A stretch of 64,000 bases of DNA from assembly GCA_030538115.1 (NCBI GenBank), contig JAUNUP010000009.1, positions 53,662 to 117,661 of the forward strand, read 5' to 3'. Every line of letters begins with the position of its first letter. Within the stretch, counting starts at the first letter, position 1. This document shows, piece by piece, positions 8,924-16,823 of the stretch. The stretch is from Dermatophilus congolensis. GTDB taxonomy: Bacteria; Actinomycetota; Actinomycetes; Actinomycetales; Dermatophilaceae. Made by a program: the position numbers and the translations under genes. The notes below the pieces were generated by a model, which had not been told where the DNA came from, ran no database searches, and saw only the letters and a list, made by a program, of their open reading frames with translations.

Positions 8924-9838
8924 TCAGCCGCAGCCGAGGCGTTTGCTGGATATCTCGAAGCCGCCGAAGCGGGTCTTCTGGTCGGTGGGAGTGGCCCAGG
9001 ATTCGTCTCCGCCCCCGAAAAACGTGGAGAAGAACAGGCCTTCGATCCGCAGTTCAGGCGTGGCACGAAATTCGAGGCCGCCGGTGTTGAGCACCGGCTT
9101 GTCGTCGAGCCAGACCTGAACCGAGCCGTCTTGCGTACCGGGGGTGTTGAGGCGAACGTGCTGTTCGATGCACGACCATCGGCCGGTGGGCCAGCTCCAG
9201 GCGCCGCGTCCGATGGAGGTGCCGTGTTCGCTGGAGGTCGGCAGGTAGGCGTAGACCTCGCCCGCGCCGCCCTCGCGCCACATGTATCGGGTCGAGAAGC
9301 CGTCGGTGCCGTCGGGGATGTTGCCGCCCGAGGTCTGGCGGCCGCCGTAGAGGCCGGGGAGTTTGCCGCCCTTGACGAAGTCGAACCCGTCCGGAAACCA
9401 GACCCAGTAGCGCAGGTAGGCCTCGTCGAGGGGGCCGTCGGTGAGGGTCCAGTACGATTGCGCGCCGCCGTCGCTCGTGTCGTCGCTGCGTGCGGCGGTC
9501 TGGCTGGCCGAGCCTGCGGGGTAGTCGACCTCGACGTATTGCCCGAACGGCTGCCCGGAGGCCGTGTGAAAGGTGAGCCGGTCGTCGCCGAAGTCGCCGC
9601 CTTGGCGCTCCGACATCGGCAGGCCGTGGGGTTTGCGCCCCGCGCCGGCTTCGTCGTTGAGAAAGCCGGTCATGGACTCGCCGGGCACGGTGGGTCCTCC
9701 GGACATGTCGGCTGAGGGAGATGTCGGCGACGTCGTCGGACTCTCAGGGGTGTCGCCACCGGAGCAGCCGGCGGCCAGCGCGAGGGCCACAACGGCCCCC
9801 GCCCCTGCGATGCGAGGCAGCAGTCGCCCACGGATCAT
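8924..9838 (-). CDS. Lipoprotein polysaccharide lyase of the PL14 (alginate/glucuronate lyase) type
   Basis: 304 residues. Lipobox LAAGC with Cys25, then a low-complexity Ser/Thr/Pro linker to about residue 55, then a jelly-roll lyase domain. YLRYWVWFPDGFDFVKGGKLPGL carries Lys159, and FSTRYMWREGGAGEVYAYLP carries Ser182, Arg184, Tyr196 and Tyr198. That S-x-R and Y-x-Y pattern, with 12 residues between Arg and the first Tyr, matches the catalytic set I recall for the chlorovirus PL14 enzyme vAL-1 (K197, S219, R221, Y233, Y235). Predicted to cleave a uronic-acid polymer by beta-elimination at the cell surface. Its ATG overlaps the stop of the upstream beta-helix gene (ATGA), so it is translated with it. 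Confidence 0.75.
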   Translation of the reverse strand: MIRGRLLPRIAGAGAVVALALAAGCSGGDTPESPTTSPTSPSADMSGGPTVPGESMTGFLNDEAGAGRKPHGLPMSERQGGDFGDDRLTFHTASGQPFGQYVEVDYPAGSASQTAARSDDTSDGGAQSYWTLTDGPLDEAYLRYWVWFPDGFDFVKGGKLPGLYGGRQTSGGNIPDGTDGFSTRYMWREGGAGEVYAYLPTSSEHGTSIGRGAWSWPTGRWSCIEQHVRLNTPGTQDGSVQVWLDDKPVLNTGGLEFRATPELRIEGLFFSTFFGGGDESWATPTDQKTRFGGFEISSKRLGCG

Positions 9839-12045
9839 GCGCGCGCCTCCTGCTTCTCGGCGCGTGAAGAGGCCGTGTCGGCCTCTTTGTCGTCAGATCC
9901 GACATCTTCGCCCTGCGCGGTCGTCGCGGATGCGGAGGCTGCGCGACGGCGGCGCTCACGTACGGCTCGCACGCTTTCGTACACGATCGCCAGCGACACC
10001 ATCGCGCCGGCGAACAGTCCGAGTCCGCGCGGGTCGGAGGGGGGCAGCACCTGGGCGTCGCCGAGGTCGGCTTCGCCGCACGAGGCCCGGGGGGCGCGCA
10101 CGCTGCCGCCGTTGATCTGCGGCTCGCCGCCCACCGAGCGGATGCCGCACTCGCTTGCGTCGACGTCGACCGAGGTCAGCGTGGCGGCGCCGGTGAACTT
10201 GGCCCCGGTGACGGAGTCGGTGAACCGCGACGACTCGACCACGAGGCCGGAGGAGGCCGAGTCGAGCCCGGTGGTGCCGCCGGTCGTGGTGATGTCGCGC
10301 AGCACGATGCCGTCGACGCCCTCCTGCACGCGCACGCCGGTGTCGATTCCGGTGGCCGTGGCGCGGGTGAGCGCGATGCCGTCGGCGCCGCCACGCACGA
10401 CGTAGCCGGTGAGTGCCTCAGAGACGTTGACGCCGGTGAGTGTCGTGCCGTGGCCGCCGAGGTCGACACCCACGTCAGCAGGCGCGGTGCCCTGGGGCGC
10501 GTCGGCGAGCGGACCGATCTCCACGCCCGTGATCGATGCGTCGCGGTTGCCGGCCATGACCCGCAGGCCGATGCGGGAGCCCTCGATGCGGGCGTCGGCC
10601 AGGGTCGTGCCGGCGCCGCCGGTGTCGAGCACGATGCCGGAGGACGAGTCGACGATGTCGATCCCCTCGGCCTTGCTGCCGCGGCCGCCCAGACGCAAGC
10701 CGGTGTCGGTGGCGGAGTGCACGGTAAGGCCTGTCAGCGTGCCCCACGAGCCGCCGTCGCGCAGGCTGAGCCCGGTGCCGTCCTGCACCGAAGTGGTTGT
10801 GTCGACCGACACGGTATTCGCGTTGGCGAGGTCGACGCCGGCGCCTGCGTTTCCGGTGGTCACAGTGTCTGTGACGGTGACGCGAGAGCTGCGTGCGACC
10901 TCGAGCCCAGCTCCGTTGCCGTTGGCGCGCACGGCATCGATCTTCACCGTGTTCGAGCCGCGCACCGCGACTCCGGGGCCGCTGTTGCGTTCGGCCTTGA
11001 CGCTCCAGATGTCGGTGGAGGGTGAGGCCTCGACCTGCAGGCCGGGGCCGGCGTTGCTCTGGGTCGTGACACTGCGCGCGCTCAACCGGCCGCGCACCAG
11101 CACACCCGTGCCCGCGTTGCCGCGTGCCGTGACGCGGTCGAGTCGCGTAGTCCCGGTGCGTACTGAGGCCAGGCCGATGACGTTGTCGGCGAAAGTCGTT
11201 CGCAGGGCCACGAGTTCGCGGCCGTCGTAGAGCGCGACACCGGTCTGACCCGATCCGGTGCGCCCGAGTGCGGTGAACGTGGCGTCGGTGAAGCGCAGCG
11301 CGGAGCCCCGGTTGAACGCGATGAACGGCCGGCGGGCGCCGGGCTCGGCGGGGGCGCCTGTGGCGGGGTCCCAGCTTGTGACGTTCACCCCGGTCACCGT
11401 GAGCGTGGCCCCGGAGCCGTAGATGCTGCCCCCGTAGCCGGAGGTCGTCTGCTGCATGCGGACGGTCTTGGCGTCAGAGGGCCCGATGGTCAGATGAGTG
11501 CCCGGCGAGAGGTAGATCGCGGCCTTTATCGTGGTCGTGTCGCCCGAGCGTTCGAGCCAGCGCGGGCTGCTGAGAAAGCCCGCCAGTCGGCTCAGCGAAA
11601 GCGGGCCCGCAGAGCGGGGAGCCTCGAAGAGCAGCCGCCCGTTCGAAAGCAGCCGAACGTCGTTGGCGCGCACCTGGATCACCCGGCCGACGTCGGTGCG
11701 CGAGCGCCGTTCGGCCGAGTTCGCCGCCTGTGCGTTCTCGGCCGCGACAGGCGGGGGAGGCAGGTGACTCACGTCGACCGGAGCCGGGCCGCTCTCGGCC
11801 GTGGCCTCGGCGGAGGTCGTCACCGAGCTGGTCGGCGTGGCCGTGGTGTCGGCCGTGGCGCCCGGGTCGGTGGCGGCCGAAGCGGTTTGGCCAGCGCTCG
11901 GCGAGGCGGTCAGGGTGCCGACGGCCGAGTGCGCGGCGATCTCGCCCTCGTCGCCGGGCAGGCTCGGGCCGAGGGTGGCGAGGCCAACGGCCGCCACCGA
12001 AGAGAGCGCGAGGGCCGTGCCGGTGCGGCGTGCGCGCGGGGTCAT
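9835..12045 (-). CDS. Membrane-anchored AlgG-related beta-helix protein
   Basis: 736 residues. An N-terminal membrane segment (ALALSSVAAVGLATL), a Thr/Ser/Ala-rich linker to about residue 95, and a long run of parallel beta-helix coils. A C-terminal membrane helix (GLGLFAGAMVSLAIVYESV) is followed by a basic cytoplasmic tail. The early part (TVTGVNVTSWDP, then RRPFIAFNRGSALRFTDATFTALGR) corresponds to the same segment of the epimerase-like protein downstream, so the two are paralogues. No [DN]-x-H-D motif is present, so it is probably non-catalytic and may bind or guide the nascent polymer. The ATG at 12045 overlaps the stop of the synthase (ATGA); the frame is open further upstream but that part lies inside the synthase gene. 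Confidence 0.75.
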   Translation of the reverse strand: MTPRARRTGTALALSSVAAVGLATLGPSLPGDEGEIAAHSAVGTLTASPSAGQTASAATDPGATADTTATPTSSVTTSAEATAESGPAPVDVSHLPPPPVAAENAQAANSAERRSRTDVGRVIQVRANDVRLLSNGRLLFEAPRSAGPLSLSRLAGFLSSPRWLERSGDTTTIKAAIYLSPGTHLTIGPSDAKTVRMQQTTSGYGGSIYGSGATLTVTGVNVTSWDPATGAPAEPGARRPFIAFNRGSALRFTDATFTALGRTGSGQTGVALYDGRELVALRTTFADNVIGLASVRTGTTRLDRVTARGNAGTGVLVRGRLSARSVTTQSNAGPGLQVEASPSTDIWSVKAERNSGPGVAVRGSNTVKIDAVRANGNGAGLEVARSSRVTVTDTVTTGNAGAGVDLANANTVSVDTTTSVQDGTGLSLRDGGSWGTLTGLTVHSATDTGLRLGGRGSKAEGIDIVDSSSGIVLDTGGAGTTLADARIEGSRIGLRVMAGNRDASITGVEIGPLADAPQGTAPADVGVDLGGHGTTLTGVNVSEALTGYVVRGGADGIALTRATATGIDTGVRVQEGVDGIVLRDITTTGGTTGLDSASSGLVVESSRFTDSVTGAKFTGAATLTSVDVDASECGIRSVGGEPQINGGSVRAPRASCGEADLGDAQVLPPSDPRGLGLFAGAMVSLAIVYESVRAVRERRRRAASASATTAQGEDVGSDDKEADTASSRAEKQEARA

Positions 12046-13262
12046 GCGGCCTGTCCCTGTCCGTCGGTGACGCTGGGCGTGCGGGCGATCTCGCCGCTCT
12101 CCGTGACCTCGACCGGGCGGGTGAGCCAGCGCTGCGTGCGGATCGTGAGCAGCGCCTGGATCTTGATGATCGCCATGACGAACGACATGAGTACGTAGCC
12201 CGGCAGCAGGAAGAAGTGCCAGGGGCGACGCCGCAGGTGAGGCAGCAGCTTCACCGCGCGGCTGAGCCACCACCAGATCGCGAGGGCGAGGCAGAAGCTC
12301 CAGCGCTGGGTCGCAAGCCCGAAGATCATGTAGACCGGGGCGATGAGCAGCGTGAACGCGCTCACGGCCTTGTCGATCATCGTGTAGGCGAGGTACGGGT
12401 GCTTGAACACCCAGCCCTGGAACAAGGCCCGCAGGTCGGAACGCCACGTGTTACGAGCCCAGCGGAGGCGCTGCTTGAAAAAGACCTTGAAGGTGTCCGG
12501 GAACGTCGACCAAACCCGCGCAGAACGCTGCATGACGGTTTTATGGCCGCGAATCATTGTCAGACAAGTAAGGCGCTTGTCGTCACCGGACATGCACGGC
12601 CGACCCCAGAAAGTCTCTGCCATAAATTCATCGCTAATATCCAGAAGAATTTCGCGACGGTAAACGGCGGTGCGGCCCGACAAGCACGAGACGGCCCGCC
12701 CGAAGTAGGTTTGACCTGCATTCTCGTCGAAATAGCGCAGGTCGAGGAACATGTCGTTGATGCGCTGCAGAAAGTTCGACGGCTGCCACACGTTCTGACG
12801 GGTGCCCACGCCTCCGACCTCGGGGTCGATGAACGGCATGCACACGTGCTCGGCCACGTCAGGGGCCCAGACGGTGTCGGAGTCGACGAGCGCGACCAGC
12901 GGCGTCGAGGCCGCCTCCCAGCCGCGCCGCAGCGCATCACGCTTGCCGGGAACGTCGGTGATGACGATCGTGACCGGGTACCTCGCGGCGATCTCCTGGC
13001 ACACGGCGTCGGTCGAGTCGATGACGAGGATGACTTCGGCCGGGTCGTTGGCTAGCCACGATTCGATCGCGCGCGCGAACAGCTCGGGTTCTTCCTTGTA
13101 GACGGGCACGACGATCGACAAGGGGGCCCGGTAATCCGAGACCACCGGGTGGTAAAGGACAGCTGGGATTCGCCTGAACGCCCAACTGAGCCAACGGATC
13201 ACGCCCAGGATTCCGAGCGGGACGAACCACGTCCAGCCCAATAGCCAGTCACTCGGAGTCAT
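12042..13262 (-). CDS. Processive GT2 exopolysaccharide synthase (hyaluronan synthase/Alg8-like)
   Basis: 406 residues with an N-terminal membrane segment and about four more after residue 295. The catalytic domain begins LSIVVPVYKEEPE and has the DSD substrate motif (127-129), the GDD base motif (226-228) and QRLRW (264-268), which together mark processive family-2 synthases such as hyaluronan synthase, cellulose synthase and Alg8. Such enzymes make and export a beta-linked polymer from nucleotide sugars. It lies downstream of a sugar-nucleotide dehydrogenase that would supply a uronic acid donor, and overlaps the next gene by ATGA. Sequence alone does not separate a hyaluronan-like, glucuronan or mannuronan product. 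No N-acetylglucosamine gene is nearby, and the lyase and epimerase favour a polyuronate. Confidence 0.85.
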   Translation of the reverse strand: MTPSDWLLGWTWFVPLGILGVIRWLSWAFRRIPAVLYHPVVSDYRAPLSIVVPVYKEEPELFARAIESWLANDPAEVILVIDSTDAVCQEIAARYPVTIVITDVPGKRDALRRGWEAASTPLVALVDSDTVWAPDVAEHVCMPFIDPEVGGVGTRQNVWQPSNFLQRINDMFLDLRYFDENAGQTYFGRAVSCLSGRTAVYRREILLDISDEFMAETFWGRPCMSGDDKRLTCLTMIRGHKTVMQRSARVWSTFPDTFKVFFKQRLRWARNTWRSDLRALFQGWVFKHPYLAYTMIDKAVSAFTLLIAPVYMIFGLATQRWSFCLALAIWWWLSRAVKLLPHLRRRPWHFFLLPGYVLMSFVMAIIKIQALLTIRTQRWLTRPVEVTESGEIARTPSVTDGQGQAA

Positions 13263-13369
13263 CGGTGTTCTGCGCCTTTCGTGTGCCTGTGTGGTGCGGG
13301 ATTGTGCTGTGTCGCTACGAGGTCGTGGTGGGGCGGCCAGGCCGGCCGGCCTCCTGCATCAGGCCGCAC

Positions 13370-13403
13370 GGAAGGGGCGGTGCGCTGCGGCACCGCCCCT
13401 TCC
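13370..13403. terminator. Perfect 14-bp hairpin between dehydrogenase and synthase genes
   Basis: GGAAGGGGCGGTGC pairs perfectly with GCACCGCCCCTTCC around the loop GCTGCG. It lies in the 186-bp gap inside the cluster without a T-run on either side. It may partly end transcription after the dehydrogenase, protect the mRNA end, or set the ratio of dehydrogenase to synthase. Confidence 0.6.
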
Positions 13404-13448
13404 CTGGGTCGTTTCAGAACCGAAATAGCTGCTGACCTCGTGCTTCTC

Positions 13449-14342
13449 TCAGCCCGCCAGCTTGTCCTGCTCGGCAGCGACCTTGTCGTTGATCGCCTGC
13501 ACCACGTCGAGCAGCGTGACGTCGTGGCCCATCTTGCGGGCGTAGATGCGAAGGCCCTCGGTGTCCTTGGGCAGGCAGGCGCCGCCGAAGGGGCCGAAGT
13601 CGCGCAGGCCGTAGTTCGCGTTCCACAGGCCCTCAGCGGTGCGCTCGCTGGCGGAGAAGGCCTTGTCGACCTCTTCGGAGCTCAGGCCGATCGCGGCGCC
13701 GAGTCCGCGAAAGTAGTTGTAGGTGCTGATCTTCACCGCGTTGCCGACGTTGTTGACGTACTTGTGGAACTCGGCGACCTCGATGGCCAGCCACTCCACA
13801 TCGGCGCCGAAGGTGCCGAGCACCTCGGTGACGAGCTGGTGCGACCGGTCGTTCTCCTCCAGCGTGGCCACGTTGACGAGGCGCGGGTGGAGGAAGTCCT
13901 CCTCGGAGGAGACGGCGCGCAGGTACTCAGGGTTGTAGACGACCCCGAAGTCCTTGCCGGCCTGCAGGCCAGAGGTCATCTCCAGCAGCGGAATCAGGGT
14001 CTTACGCATGGTGCCGGGCGGCATCGTGCAGCGGAAGACGATGACGGGCCACTCGGCTCCGTCCTCGACGCGCAACTGCCGACCGATGCGTGCGGTGGCC
14101 TCGCGCAGGTTCGTGATGTCGACGCCGTCAGGCCCGGTGGGCGCGGAGACTGCGACGAACGTGAATTCCGGCAGCGGCGTCAGCTCGCGCGAGACGAGTC
14201 GCGTCTGAACGCCACGCTCGCCGAGCACGGCGATGCGCTCCTGGCTGACGTCGACGAATGTGACGTCGTGGCCATGCGCGCGCAGGCCCATTCCGGTAGC
14301 GGTTCCGACTACGCCGGACCCGACTATTTCAATGGTGGACAT
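13449..14342 (-). CDS. Short UDP-glucose/GDP-mannose 6-dehydrogenase family protein
   Basis: 297 residues. The NAD-binding motif GSGVVG is at residues 8-13, the central helix EVAEFHKYVNNVGNAVKIS (with the family Lys and Asn) near 188-206, and the catalytic-cysteine motif FGGACLPKDT at 252-261 with Cys256. These enzymes oxidise C6 of a nucleotide hexose to the uronic acid. The protein ends 36 residues after that motif, whereas usual members run to about 390-450 residues and include a C-terminal nucleotide-sugar-binding domain. The following 186 bases do not read as a continuation, so the shortness looks real and not a recent frameshift. First gene of the exopolysaccharide cluster, behind a structured leader. 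Confidence 0.8.
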   Translation of the reverse strand: MSTIEIVGSGVVGTATGMGLRAHGHDVTFVDVSQERIAVLGERGVQTRLVSRELTPLPEFTFVAVSAPTGPDGVDITNLREATARIGRQLRVEDGAEWPVIVFRCTMPPGTMRKTLIPLLEMTSGLQAGKDFGVVYNPEYLRAVSSEEDFLHPRLVNVATLEENDRSHQLVTEVLGTFGADVEWLAIEVAEFHKYVNNVGNAVKISTYNYFRGLGAAIGLSSEEVDKAFSASERTAEGLWNANYGLRDFGPFGGACLPKDTEGLRIYARKMGHDVTLLDVVQAINDKVAAEQDKLAG

Positions 14343-14369
14343 GAATCACCCCGAGTTGGTCTTTCGAAC

Positions 14370-14446
14370 ATGGGAGATACCCCATTGCGGAAGTTAGCTG
14401 GACGCCTGTCCAGCATGCAACGGAGCTTTGCGCATCCGCAACCGTT
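14370..14446 (-). ncRNA. Structured 5' leader upstream of the polysaccharide operon (candidate cis-regulatory RNA)
   Basis: On the minus strand TTGCGGA (14441-14435) pairs perfectly with TCCGCAA (14391-14385). It encloses a weak ATGC/GCAT hairpin and a perfect hairpin GCTGGAC-AGGC-GTCCAGC (14414-14397). A further hairpin ATGGG/CCCAT (14385-14370) lies before the start region. This gives a closed three-way junction plus an adjacent stem, about 100 nt in all. I checked by eye for c-di-GMP, c-di-AMP, purine and guanidine riboswitch signatures and found no convincing match. The assignment as a regulator is inference. Confidence 0.4.
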
Positions 14447-14452
14447 ATATAT
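14447..14452 (-). promoter_or_regulatory. Candidate -10 box of the polysaccharide operon
   Basis: Minus-strand TATATA just upstream of the structured leader would place the transcription start near 14440, at the first base of the junction stem. No convincing -35 hexamer is present at 17 bp, so an activator or alternative sigma factor may be needed. Confidence 0.4.
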
Positions 14453-14922
14453 CCATGTGGGTCGTCGAGCCTCATGATCACGATGTGGTAAATGCGCGGC
14501 TTTCTCTTGTATCTGCAGAATTGGTCGCGTGTATTGATAGCGGGGAATCCCTATTTGCCTTGCGCGTGGCAGCGACAGGATTTTGCCGGGCTCTGCGAGC
14601 GGCCGGGTTTGGTCCCTCGGGGTGTCGCGGGGTGCACGAGTGTGGCGGCGGTCACTCCGCGAGGGTGAACCTGTGAGTGGACTGTGGGTGTTTCGCGAGT
14701 TCGGCGGGCCTGGCGTGGTGCCCTGGGGTCGACGGCGGGGCGCTGCTCGTGGGTGGGGAGCCTGTCACGCGTTGGATTGCCTTGTGCTGCAACGAGAGCG
14801 GGGTGACCGAGTGTGCTCCGGGCGGTCAATCGTCAAGAAATCGTAAAGTGTATATACGATGAGTTCGGTGCGGCTCCTGGGCGCGTGAGGCAACTCGATT
14901 CCGTTAGCTGCCATGAGAATTC
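14453..14922. other. Intergenic stretch without a convincing gene
   Basis: About 470 bases, less GC-rich near both ends. The small open frames here lack normal actinobacterial codon use and ribosome-binding sites. An inverted pair ATCGTA/TACGAT (14840-14845, 14855-14860) brackets a TATATA and could be a regulator site. Nothing else is recognisable. Confidence 0.5.
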
Positions 14923-14951
14923 ACCTGAAGGGAGCATCCCGTTCTTCAGGT
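14923..14951 (-). terminator. Hairpin at the end of the DUF998 gene
   Basis: ACCTGAAG (14923-14930) and CTTCAGGT (14944-14951) form an 8-bp stem that includes the stop codon of the minus-strand gene. Confidence 0.45.
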
Positions 14952-15689
14952 TCGTCTCAGTTCCTGAGTCAGGAACGGGACCGGGAACCAGAGGGCGAGC
15001 GCGAGGAGTGAGACGCGTTGGGTCGCGCCGAGCACCCCGAAGCCGACTCCGGCGATGTCGGCCAGCTCCAGGCCGAGGCTGGCCAGGTGCACGACGACGA
15101 GGGCGGTGCCGAAGGCGACGAGCCTCCCTCCGCGCCGCCGCTGGGCCAGCCACCACCACGCCATCGCAACGGAGGCCGCAGCACCTGCAGCCGTGCTCGT
15201 CACCTCGTGCAGCGTGTGCGACAGAGGCAGTTCTCCGGCCTTAGCCGCCGCGGTGCACGCCAGGTCTGAGGTCGGGGCGCAACTCAACGGCACGATCGCG
15301 TCGAACAGGGTGGCGACGCCGAAAACGATCAACAGGACGAATGGGCCGGTTATCCGCCACCCACCGGAGTCTCCGCGTCGGGGTGCCGTGCCCGCCTCGT
15401 CACGGCCGCGGCGGCGCAGCGCAACGATGGCGATGACGGAGGCGACGGTGATCGCGATGCCGGTGGCCGCGTCGAGCCCTCGGAAGACCAGCGAGAACGG
15501 CTCACCGGGAATCGCGAGTTCACTGACGTACCCGGTGAGCGCCTTGTGCTCGGGATTGGCGACCCACCCGAACAGCCACGACGAATAGCACACGGCCGCG
15601 ACCGCAGCGGTGACCGCGGCCAGGGGCAGCGGGCGCACGACGGCCTCACTGCGACCCTGCGAGCCCGTCGATGTCTCCATGCTCCCCAT
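14946..15689 (-). CDS. DUF998 family membrane protein
   Basis: About 247 residues with six predicted membrane segments (AAVCYSSWLFGWVA, ATGIAITVASVIAIVAL, GPFVLLIVFGVATLFDAIV, AAASVAMAWWWLA, LVAFGTALVVVHLA and a last helix near VSLLALALWF). The motif YVSELAIPGEPFSLVFRG after the first segment is typical of DUF998 integral membrane proteins, whose function is unknown. The start is uncertain: GTG at 15719, ATG at 15689 and ATG at 15680 are all in frame and none has a good ribosome-binding site. Confidence 0.75.
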   Translation of the reverse strand: MGSMETSTGSQGRSEAVVRPLPLAAVTAAVAAVCYSSWLFGWVANPEHKALTGYVSELAIPGEPFSLVFRGLDAATGIAITVASVIAIVALRRRGRDEAGTAPRRGDSGGWRITGPFVLLIVFGVATLFDAIVPLSCAPTSDLACTAAAKAGELPLSHTLHEVTSTAAGAAASVAMAWWWLAQRRRGGRLVAFGTALVVVHLASLGLELADIAGVGFGVLGATQRVSLLALALWFPVPFLTQELRRT

Positions 15690-15782
15690 GCTGACGCACG
15701 GCGATACAGCTCTTGTCACATACGCATCTCAGGAAGGCGACAGGCTCCCGGGGCGCACCTGGCCTGCCGCCCACCTGCAAGA

Positions 15783-16814
15783 TCACTCCACGAAGCGGAC
15801 CCAGTTCGCTCCGTCTCCGACGTTGTGGCGGTGCAGCAGGGCGAGGGAGCCGTCGGCCTCGACGCGGTAGAGGGAGGCGCGCTTCGACTTCTCGCCTACC
15901 CCGATGGCGTAGCGGCCGTCGGGGGAGACGGTGAATCCGCGCGGCTGCTTCTCGGTCTCGGTGCGGGAGACGACGTCGCCGAGGTGCCCGTCGTCGGTCA
16001 GCGAGATGCTCGTGATGGTGGAGCTGTTGCGCTCGGAGCAGAGAAGAGTGCGACCGGCGACGTGCAGGTCGGCTCCCCAGATGTGGCGTTCCTTGACCGG
16101 GTCGGCGCCGAACCTGCCGTGCGAGAGGCCTGCTGCCGGGTCGACGAAGGCCACCGATTCAGCCTGGGTGAGGGTGCCGTCGGCGCCCACTTCGAAGCGG
16201 ATGGCCTCACCGGAGAACTCGGTGACGAGGTAAGCGTCATCGCCCTCGACAACGAGGTGGCGGGCACCGCTGCCCTGCGGCGCCGCGACGGTCTCGGGGC
16301 TGAGCGGGGTGAGTTCGCCGAACTCGTCCAGGCGGTACTGCGCGATGAGGTCTTGACCCAACGAGACGAAGTAGACCGTGTTGCTGCGGTTGCCGCCGTC
16401 GGCGACCGGCTTCACGCAGTGCAGGTTCGCGAACTCGACGCGGGCGGTCTCGTCGCCGAGGACGCCGTTCTTCGCGGGCCAGACAGCGCCGAATCCGCCT
16501 CCGTACGAAGCTCCCAGCAGCAGCGAACCGTCGTGTGCGAGTGCCAGATAGGTCATCGAGGAGTCGACCTCACGCCGCGCGATGGGGGTGAGGTAGCCGG
16601 TCGCGCGGTCGAGGCGCAGGGTGACGATGATCGCCGGGTCGCCCTTGTGGGCGGCGTAGACGAGGTCGCGGGCGGTGTCGATGGCGAAGGTGCCCACGCC
16701 GGGCCCCACGGGGGCGGTCGCCACGCTCTCCAGCCGGGGTTCCCCGTCGGTGCGAAGGCGCAGGGTCGAGATGGTTCCGTCTTCGGAATTGGCTACGAGT
16801 ACGAGATCGCTCAC
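15783..16814 (-). CDS. Lactonase family seven-bladed beta-propeller protein
   Basis: 343 residues with repeated blades. Motifs of the 6-phosphogluconolactonase/cycloisomerase-type lactonase family (PF10282) are visible: ANLHCV, GSGARHLV, LSHGRFGAD, SERNSSTITSI and QPRGFTVSPDGRYAIGVGEKS. Some members hydrolyse 6-phosphogluconolactone; many others have no proven substrate, so I do not assign pgl. GTG start. It is the second gene after the DUF418 protein (9-bp gap), probably in one transcript. Confidence 0.8.
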   Translation of the reverse strand: MSDLVLVANSEDGTISTLRLRTDGEPRLESVATAPVGPGVGTFAIDTARDLVYAAHKGDPAIIVTLRLDRATGYLTPIARREVDSSMTYLALAHDGSLLLGASYGGGFGAVWPAKNGVLGDETARVEFANLHCVKPVADGGNRSNTVYFVSLGQDLIAQYRLDEFGELTPLSPETVAAPQGSGARHLVVEGDDAYLVTEFSGEAIRFEVGADGTLTQAESVAFVDPAAGLSHGRFGADPVKERHIWGADLHVAGRTLLCSERNSSTITSISLTDDGHLGDVVSRTETEKQPRGFTVSPDGRYAIGVGEKSKRASLYRVEADGSLALLHRHNVGDGANWVRFVE

Positions 16815-16823
16815 ACCACCAGG

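Noticed and set aside
14370..14446. A c-di-GMP-I riboswitch, because GCGCAAAGCTCCG resembles part of that motif
   Set aside because: The upstream GGGCAAACC part, the tetraloop-receptor stem and the 3' GGTAGC part are missing.
14428..14862. Several small plus-strand open frames in the 470-bp intergenic region before the DUF998 gene
   Set aside because: Codon use is poor, there are no ribosome-binding sites, and the frames overlap each other and the RNA leader.
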